Part shown: positions 5,822-7,523 of the stretch, in pieces
Position numbering within the stretch: position 1 is the first letter of the stretch
How the letters are laid out: every line of letters starts with the position of its first letter
Source: Campylobacter sp.
GTDB taxonomy: Bacteria > Campylobacterota > Campylobacteria > Campylobacterales > Campylobacteraceae
Direction of reading: 5' to 3'
NCBI GenBank assembly: GCA_024680445.1
Contig: JAILCJ010000225.1
Coordinates: forward strand, 1-7,523
Length of the DNA stretch: 7,523 nt
Made by a program: the position numbers and the translations under genes
Notes under the pieces: generated by a model
What the model was told of the DNA's origin: nothing
Seen by the model: the letters and a program-made list of their open reading frames with translations, nothing else
The model's database searches: none

Positions 5822-6687
5822 AACAATTAGCTATCATAGGTACGACGGCAAGTGGCAAAAGTGCCCTAGCTTTGGAGCTTGCGAGCAAATTTGATGCGGT
5901 GATTTTAAGCCTTGACAGCCTTGCGATTTATAAATATATCGATATCGCCAGTGCCAAGCCAAGCAAGGACGAACTAAGCAGAGTAAAACACTTTGGCATA
6001 GATGTTATCGAGCCAAACGAGGATTTTAGCGTTGGTCGCTTTTTTGAAATTTATAAAAACGCCAAACAATTCGCCCAAAATCGCCCCCTTATCATCACCG
6101 GCGGTAGCGGATTTTACCTAAAAGCCATGCTTAGCGGACTTAGTCCAGATGTGCCAAAATGCGAAACTCCAAGCAATGATGAAATTTTTGCCCTCGCAAA
6201 GCAAATAGATGAGGAATTTATACAAAAAGTAAGCCAAAATGACACTTACAGACTAGAAAAATGGTATCAAATTTACAAATTTTGTGCCAGCAAACCTAGC
6301 TTATGGTTAAGGCAAAACACATCCGTCCCCTTGATAAAAGAGCTTGATATTTACGAAATTTTATGGGATAAGGAAATTTTGCGAGAACGTATAAAAGAAC
6401 GTACAAAACAAATGTTAAATGCGGGACTTTTGGACGAGGCAAAATGGCTTTTTGAGCATTATGGCACCGAGCAAAAAGCTTTTTTATCCATAGGACTTAA
6501 AGAATGTGCGCAATTTTTTCGTGGAGATATCAAAGACGAGAACGAACTTTTTGAGCTTATATCCACCCACACCGCACAACTTGCAAAACGTCAACGCACC
6601 TTCAATCGCTCTCAATTTGATAAAAAATTAATCTCTTCAAGCGAAGAAATTTACTCCGCCGTGAGCCAAAGTTTAAAGCAAATTTGA
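5818..6687 (+). CDS. miaA: tRNA dimethylallyltransferase MiaA
   Basis: MiaA transfers a dimethylallyl group to N6 of A37 in tRNAs reading UNN codons; MiaB normally then methylthiolates it. The 289-residue product is typical for Campylobacter and shorter than the E. coli enzyme. Motifs are the P-loop GTTASGKS (8-15), the segment [18 protein letters not shown] (31-48), [10 protein letters not shown] (95-104), NDTYRL (140-145), and AKRQRTFNR (256-264). The start is TTG at 5818, overlapping the previous stop as TTGA. I see no ribosome binding site upstream, so translation probably depends on ribosomes finishing the oxidoreductase. The last codons, CAA ATT TGA (6679-6687), are the first copy of the CAAATTTGA repeat of the right array, so a repeat block extends into the coding sequence. 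Confidence 0.97.
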   Translation: MKQLAIIGTTASGKSALALELASKFDAVILSLDSLAIYKYIDIASAKPSKDELSRVKHFGIDVIEPNEDFSVGRFFEIYKNAKQFAQNRPLIITGGSGFYLKAMLSGLSPDVPKCETPSNDEIFALAKQIDEEFIQKVSQNDTYRLEKWYQIYKFCASKPSLWLRQNTSVPLIKELDIYEILWDKEILRERIKERTKQMLNAGLLDEAKWLFEHYGTEQKAFLSIGLKECAQFFRGDIKDENELFELISTHTAQLAKRQRTFNRSQFDKKLISSSEEIYSAVSQSLKQI

Positions 6688-6749
6688 TGATTCGCAACAT
6701 CAAATTTAAATTATCAAATTTGATGAATTTGTAAAAGTAAATTTGATGA
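6675..6749 (+). repeat. 75-bp direct repeat, copy 1 (includes the miaA stop codon)
   Basis: Identical to 6845-6919 except at 6725 (G against T at 6895), with a 170-bp period. The first 13 bases are the end of miaA. The near identity points to a recent duplication or to gene conversion between copies. Confidence 0.95.
6680..6707 (+). repeat. Perfect 10-bp hairpin across the miaA stop codon
   Basis: AAATTTGATG (6680-6689) pairs perfectly with CATCAAATTT (6698-6707) around the 8-base loop ATTCGCAA. The miaA stop codon lies in the left arm. An identical hairpin is at 6850-6877 in the second 75-bp copy. The stem is A-T rich and no clean U tract follows, so I call it an inverted repeat rather than a terminator, though an effect on mRNA 3' end formation is possible. 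Confidence 0.8.
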
Positions 6750-6844
6750 AATTTCAAAAGTAAATTTGATAAATTCAAAACCAAATTTGATAAATTTCAA
6801 AGTCAAATTTGATACAAGAAAAAATCCACAGAGTAGCCAAACGC

Positions 6845-6919
6845 AAAGCAAATTTGATGATTCGCAACATCAAATTTAAATTATCAAATTTGATTAATTT
6901 GTAAAAGTAAATTTGATGA
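6845..6919 (+). repeat. 75-bp direct repeat, copy 2
   Basis: Second copy of 6675-6749 with one substitution. It is wholly intergenic. Between the copies lie the AAAAATCCACAG module and several CAAATTTGAT units spaced 21-24 bp apart. Confidence 0.95.
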
Positions 6920-7032
6920 TTTAAAAAAAACAAATTTCAAAACCAAATTTGATAAATTTGAAACAAATTTTTAAATTTTTTTATAAAAATTTTGAAAAAA
7001 AGTGATTATTTCAGTTTAATTTTTTTATTTTC

Positions 7033-7041
7033 TGTTAAAAT
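7033..7041 (+). promoter_or_regulatory. Putative extended -10 of the surface protein gene
   Basis: TGTTAAAAT fits the extended TGnTAnAAT -10 and follows a long T-rich stretch (7019-7032), as Campylobacter promoters usually do. It lies 51 bases upstream of the ATG at 7093, leaving a leader of roughly 45 bases. Confidence 0.55.
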
Positions 7042-7092
7042 TCGTTATTAAATCGTTTAATGATTTTTTAAACACTGGACAAAGGAGTAAGG

Positions 7093-7523
7093 ATGAAGTT
7101 TTCTTATGTTGCACTGTGTGCGTTATTTGGTACGACTATCTTCTCTACGGCCGAAGCAAGCAATGATTTTACTATAACAAAGCTAAGACCAGACGAAAAA
7201 ATTATCACAGCCCCAGACGGCATGGAAATGAGAGCTATTTGGCCAAATGTTTATGCCCCAGCTAAAATAAATACAAGGAGTGATTATCTACTTGCAGATA
7301 ATAACATTTTGGTAGAAAGTGATGCTATTACCAATACTCAACTTACTATATATGGTGCTTTTACAGAAGAACCTGATTACGAAAAACATGATCGCAATGT
7401 AAATAATAATACTGTTATCGTTAATGCAAATAACCACATATCAAGAGTTTTTGGCGGATCGACCGATTCTACTGGCGAAGCTAATTTTAATGTAGTAAAA
7501 ATCGCGGGCGGACATTTGGAGGA
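7093..7523 (+). CDS. Secreted beta-helix repeat protein, probable autotransporter or adhesin (3' end missing)
   Basis: The first 143 residues are visible and the frame runs off the right edge with no stop. The start is ATG at 7093 with AAAGGAG at 7081-7087. Residues 1-22 form a signal peptide: Lys2, hydrophobic YVALCALFGTTIF, then a likely cleavage after AEA, before SND. From about residue 86 the sequence shows repeat-like strands, IYGAF, NNNTVIV (104-110), HISRVFGGS (115-123) and NFNVVKIAGG (131-140). Short N-x-V-x-I strands alternating with V-x-GG turns are typical of the beta-helix passenger of large autotransporters and hemagglutinin-like adhesins. The C-terminal barrel that would prove the class lies outside the window. 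It would be exported through Sec to the periplasm and probably the cell surface. Confidence 0.75.
   Translation, partial: MKFSYVALCALFGTTIFSTAEASNDFTITKLRPDEKIITAPDGMEMRAIWPNVYAPAKINTRSDYLLADNNILVESDAITNTQLTIYGAFTEEPDYEKHDRNVNNNTVIVNANNHISRVFGGSTDSTGEANFNVVKIAGGHLE

Larger units (their letters stand above)
6675..6970. repeat. Intergenic array of CAAATTTG palindromic repeats (right array)
   Basis: This array starts inside the miaA stop region and runs toward the promoter of the gene at 7093. Exact CAAATTTG copies begin at 6679, 6714, 6782, 6804, 6849, 6884 and 6944. TAAATTTG variants begin at 6738, 6761 and 6908, and CAAATTTA variants at 6701 and 6871. A 75-bp block is duplicated within it. 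It shares AAAAATCCACAG (6820-6831) with the left array (209-220). I see no gene or RNA here; the minus-strand open frame crossing it is low-complexity and antisense to miaA. Confidence 0.9.

Noticed and set aside
6602..6784. Minus-strand 60-codon frame
   Set aside because: Antisense to the end of miaA and the right array, low complexity, no ribosome binding site.

Overview
The window is most likely chromosomal DNA of a Campylobacter species (Campylobacterota). The strongest marker is the tmRNA gene, whose reading frame encodes the tag ANNVKFAPAYAKAA, the tag I recall for Campylobacter. Other support comes from the AT-rich base composition, extended TGnTAnAAT -10 boxes with no clear -35, and a ubiA-type gene next to miaA with two small conserved genes, an order I recall from C. 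jejuni. The dense CAAATTTG intergenic repeats suggest a non-jejuni species, but I cannot name it.

Layout. Bases 1-427 are a gene-free array of CAAATTTGAT-type repeats that runs up to the 3' end of ruvB (minus strand, TTG start). A short region with two back-to-back -10 boxes separates ruvB from a plus-strand orphan Hpt phosphotransfer protein. The tmRNA gene ssrA (1971-2329) follows. Next comes a very AT-rich 80-codon minus-strand gene of unknown function. A compact minus-strand operon then runs from 4599 down to 2717: a UbiA-family prenyltransferase (probably MqnP of futalosine-pathway menaquinone synthesis), a conserved protein with a possible PilZ-like fold, and a membrane-anchored coiled-coil protein with an HTH-like tail. 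Divergent from it, a DAO-family FAD oxidoreductase is translationally coupled to miaA by a TTGA overlap. A second CAAATTTG array (about 6675-6970) begins inside the last codons of miaA. After it, a signal-peptide gene with beta-helix-like repeats, probably an autotransporter or adhesin, runs off the right edge.

Most genes are housekeeping: branch migration (RuvB), ribosome rescue (tmRNA), quinone prenylation and tRNA A37 modification. The features that stand out are the two repeat arrays. They are built from a self-complementary AAATTT core (an RAATTY site), show higher-order duplications of 42, about 53 and 75 bp, share an AAAAATCCACAG module, and supply gene stop codons. The left array also has a spacing close to whole turns of the DNA helix. 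I found no CRISPR array, IS element, integrase, rRNA or ordinary tRNA.
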